This document shows positions 5,928 through 7,646 of a stretch of DNA of 7,646 bases, one piece after another. Origin of the DNA: Chloroflexota bacterium (GTDB lineage: Bacteria > Chloroflexota > Limnocylindria > QHBO01); the NCBI GenBank assembly GCA_023250255.1, contig JAHFBB010000033.1, positions 1 through 7,646 of the forward strand, written 5' to 3'. A program made the translations under genes and the position numbers. The notes below the pieces were generated by a model. It was not told where the DNA came from, did not search any database, and saw only the letters and a program-made list of their open reading frames with translations. Position 1 is the first letter of the stretch. Each line of letters opens with the position of its first letter.

Positions 5928-5937
5928 CGGCCGTGAG

Positions 5938-6786
5938 ATGGCACGGCTGACGAGCGCACAACCCGCGCAATGGACCGAACATCGCCGCTGGCGGCACGTC
6001 GCCACAGCGGCGTTCGTACTCCTGGCCTCGGCAGCGATGACCGCCGCCGCGATCATCTCGGATGGACGGATCGTCTGGCTGGCCTGGGATTCCCGCGCCT
6101 ATTGGGAGGCCTTCCACAGCGCAACGCCCTACGTCGGCGCGAGCGTGGGCACCGTTGGCTCATTCCTCTACCCTCCGATCTTTCTGCAGGCCCTCGCCCC
6201 TCTGGGAAGCCTGCCCTGGCCGATCTTCCTGTTTACCTGGACGGCCGCCCTGGGCGCGACGGCAGTGGCTCTCCTGTGGCGGGTGCCGCGCCGCGCTCGG
6301 GCCTGGTTACCCGTCCTCGTGTTTCTCGCGGGGGCCGACATCTGGGCGGGCAACGTGAACGTGTTCATCGCCGCAGCCATCGTGATCGGCATGACGCGCC
6401 CAGCTGCCTGGGGACCGGTTGCCTTGACCAAGGTCACACCGGCCATCGGTCTGCTGTGGCACGGGTTGCGAGGCGACTGGACCGCGGTCTGGAGGGTCAT
6501 CGCGGTCTGTGCGCTCATCACCCTGGCATCGATCGCCAGCGATCCAGCGCTGTGGGGTGCCTGGCTGACCATGCTGCGCGCGGAAGCCGGGCCGATGGTG
6601 TATCCCGAAGCCTTGCCAATCCCGCTCTACCTCCGACTGCCCGCGGCCGTGGCAGTCGTCATGTGGGCGGCACGGGCGGATCGTCCGGCACTGGTTCCGG
6701 TCGCCTCATTGCTGGCGTTGCCGGTCATCTGGTTCAACGGCCTGGCCCTGCTCCTGGCATCGGCCGTCCTCCTGCGCCGCGACTAG
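5938..6786 (+). CDS. GT87-like (DUF2029) GT-C membrane glycosyltransferase, short form
   Basis: A 282-residue membrane protein resembling GT87/DUF2029 enzymes, which add mannose or other sugars from polyprenyl-phosphate donors to lipid or glycan acceptors on the outer face of the membrane. Visible features are a first helix at about 20-40; the loop WDSRAYWEAF at 50-59 with Asp51 in the position of the GT-C catalytic acid; FLYPPIFLQALAPLG at 77-91; WAGNVNVFIAAAIVIG at 136-151 (family GQxN); and LTKVTPAIGLLWHGLRGDW at 163-181 (family lKPtP). Typical members are about 380-450 residues, so this one is short, with fewer helices after residue 200. The ATG at 5938 is chosen because the -10-like box lies just upstream; an in-frame ATG at 5884 would lie upstream of that box. 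The next gene begins 4 nt after the stop. Donor and acceptor are unknown. Confidence 0.72.
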   Translation: MARLTSAQPAQWTEHRRWRHVATAAFVLLASAAMTAAAIISDGRIVWLAWDSRAYWEAFHSATPYVGASVGTVGSFLYPPIFLQALAPLGSLPWPIFLFTWTAALGATAVALLWRVPRRARAWLPVLVFLAGADIWAGNVNVFIAAAIVIGMTRPAAWGPVALTKVTPAIGLLWHGLRGDWTAVWRVIAVCALITLASIASDPALWGAWLTMLRAEAGPMVYPEALPIPLYLRLPAAVAVVMWAARADRPALVPVASLLALPVIWFNGLALLLASAVLLRRD

Positions 6787-6790
6787 ACCG

Positions 6791-7646
6791 ATGCGCATCC
6801 TGCTGGTCGGGGTGGGAACGGTGGGTGATGCCATCGCCCGGATGCTCGCTACCCATTCCTGGTGCGAACAGGTCGTCCTGGCCGATTACGACCTCGCTCG
6901 TGCCCAGGCACTGCAGGCCATCCTTGGTGATCCGGAGCGCTTCGCCGTCGAGCAGCTCGACGCCGCTGATGTGGGTGCCGTGGCCGATCTGATGCGTGGT
7001 ACGGGGTCAGACCTCCTCATGAATGCGGTGGATCCGCGCTTCGTGATGCCCCTATTCGACGGGGCGCTGGCTGTGGGTGCGAACTACATCGACATGGCCG
7101 CAAGCCTGTCGCGTCCCGGTGTGAAACTCGGGGACGAGCAGTTCGCCCGGCATGCCGACTGGGCTCAGGCCGGCCGGCTGGCGCTGGTTGGGATGGGCAT
7201 GGATCCGGGCCTGAGTGACGTCTTCGTGGCCTACGCGGCGAAGCACCTGTTCGACGAGATCCGCGAGATCCACATCCGCGATGGCGGTGATCTCCACATT
7301 CCCGGGTTCGCCTTTGCGCCGGTATTCAGCATCTGGACGACCATCGAGGAGTGCCTGAATCCGCCGGTCGAGTGGCACGGGTCGGCCGGAGAGTGGATCA
7401 CCACCGACCCGTTCAGCGCACCAGAGACCTTCCCGTTCCCCGAGGGAATCGGTCCAGTCGAGTGCGTGAACGTCGAGCACGAGGAAGTCCTGCTCGTGCC
7501 GCGGGTCTTCCCCGGAGTAGAGCGCGTGACGTTCAAATACGCCCTCGGGGCCGATTTCATCGCCAAGCTCCAGTTCCTGCACGACATTGGCCTGGACCGC
7601 ACCGAACCGGTTCGGGTGCGCGGGGTCGAGGTCTCACCGCGAGACG
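6791..7646 (+). CDS. Saccharopine dehydrogenase family oxidoreductase (3' truncated by window edge)
   Basis: The first 285 residues of an NAD(P)-dependent oxidoreductase of the saccharopine dehydrogenase family, with no stop before the window end. The N-terminus is a Rossmann fold: MRILLVGVGTVG with the dinucleotide loop GVGTVG at 7-12, and VVLADYD ending strand 2. The acidic Asp32 there suggests NAD(H) rather than NADP(H) (inference). NAVDPRFVMPLFDGALAVGANYIDMA at 78-103 and GMGMDPGLSDVFVAYAA at 134-150, followed by EIHIRDGG at 159-166, match the Lys9-like substrate domain. Family members act on saccharopine, carboxynorspermidine or lysine; the substrate cannot be chosen here. The ATG is 4 nt after the GT87 stop with no Shine-Dalgarno sequence, so coupled translation from the upstream gene is likely. 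A trans-acting enoyl reductase of the saccharopine dehydrogenase-like type is a less likely alternative. Confidence 0.88.
   Translation, partial: MRILLVGVGTVGDAIARMLATHSWCEQVVLADYDLARAQALQAILGDPERFAVEQLDAADVGAVADLMRGTGSDLLMNAVDPRFVMPLFDGALAVGANYIDMAASLSRPGVKLGDEQFARHADWAQAGRLALVGMGMDPGLSDVFVAYAAKHLFDEIREIHIRDGGDLHIPGFAFAPVFSIWTTIEECLNPPVEWHGSAGEWITTDPFSAPETFPFPEGIGPVECVNVEHEEVLLVPRVFPGVERVTFKYALGADFIAKLQFLHDIGLDRTEPVRVRGVEVSPRD

Noticed and set aside
5848..6117. Upstream open extension of the acyltransferase frame by 90 residues
   Set aside because: It would overlap the divergent GT87 gene, is not hydrophobic or similar to the family, and homology begins at the ATG at 5847.
7052..7582. 176-residue minus-strand open frame opposite the saccharopine dehydrogenase gene
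   Set aside because: The plus strand carries clear Rossmann and Lys9-like motifs across this stretch, so the minus frame is a shadow.

Overview
This is a gene-dense window from a high-GC bacterium (roughly two thirds G+C by eye). It carries eight protein genes and one tRNA gene and has no stretch over 100 bases without a gene or RNA. The first gene looks like the end of a CcmH-CcmI cytochrome c maturation protein (System I). Together with the PiT/DUF47 pair, the GT87-like glycosyltransferase and the start-codon style, this would fit a Chloroflexota-type lineage better than an actinomycete, which normally uses System II. That assignment is inference; the phylum cannot be fixed from this window. 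I see no mobile element, CRISPR array, rRNA or pseudogene.

Layout. (1) 1-1142, plus strand: the 3' part of a CcmH/CcmI-like membrane TPR protein, then a half-size TauE/SafE (TSUP) permease with a clear ribosome binding site. (2) 1139-2764, minus strand: a DUF47 (PhoU-like) regulator followed after 3 nt by a PiT-family inorganic phosphate transporter. The permease and PiT genes converge and share the palindrome CTAG, which supplies both stop codons. (3) 2863-2937, minus strand: tRNA-Lys(TTT) with encoded CCA and an unusual U at the discriminator position. (4) 2957-5847, minus strand: an acyltransferase-3 family membrane protein, then an AMP-binding long-chain acyl-CoA ligase-like protein overlapping it by 4 nt (GTGA). 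(5) 5938-7646, plus strand, divergent from group 4: a short GT87-like (DUF2029) membrane glycosyltransferase, then after 4 nt a saccharopine-dehydrogenase-family oxidoreductase that runs off the window edge.

How the genes may work together. DUF47-PiT is a standard low-affinity phosphate uptake and control pair. The acyltransferase/ligase operon, divergent from a GT-C glycosyltransferase, suggests envelope glycan or lipid decoration. The ligase has lost the usual Ser/Thr residues of the ATP phosphate-binding loop and has Arg where the C-terminal catalytic Lys is expected, so it may not be an ordinary acyl-CoA ligase. This two-gene unit is the most interesting part of the window. Translation starts fall into three styles: genes with a GAGAGG-type site (TSUP, DUF47), downstream operon genes without one that are probably translationally coupled (PiT, ligase, saccharopine dehydrogenase), and near-leaderless genes with a TAGGNT -10-like box directly upstream (acyltransferase, GT87).
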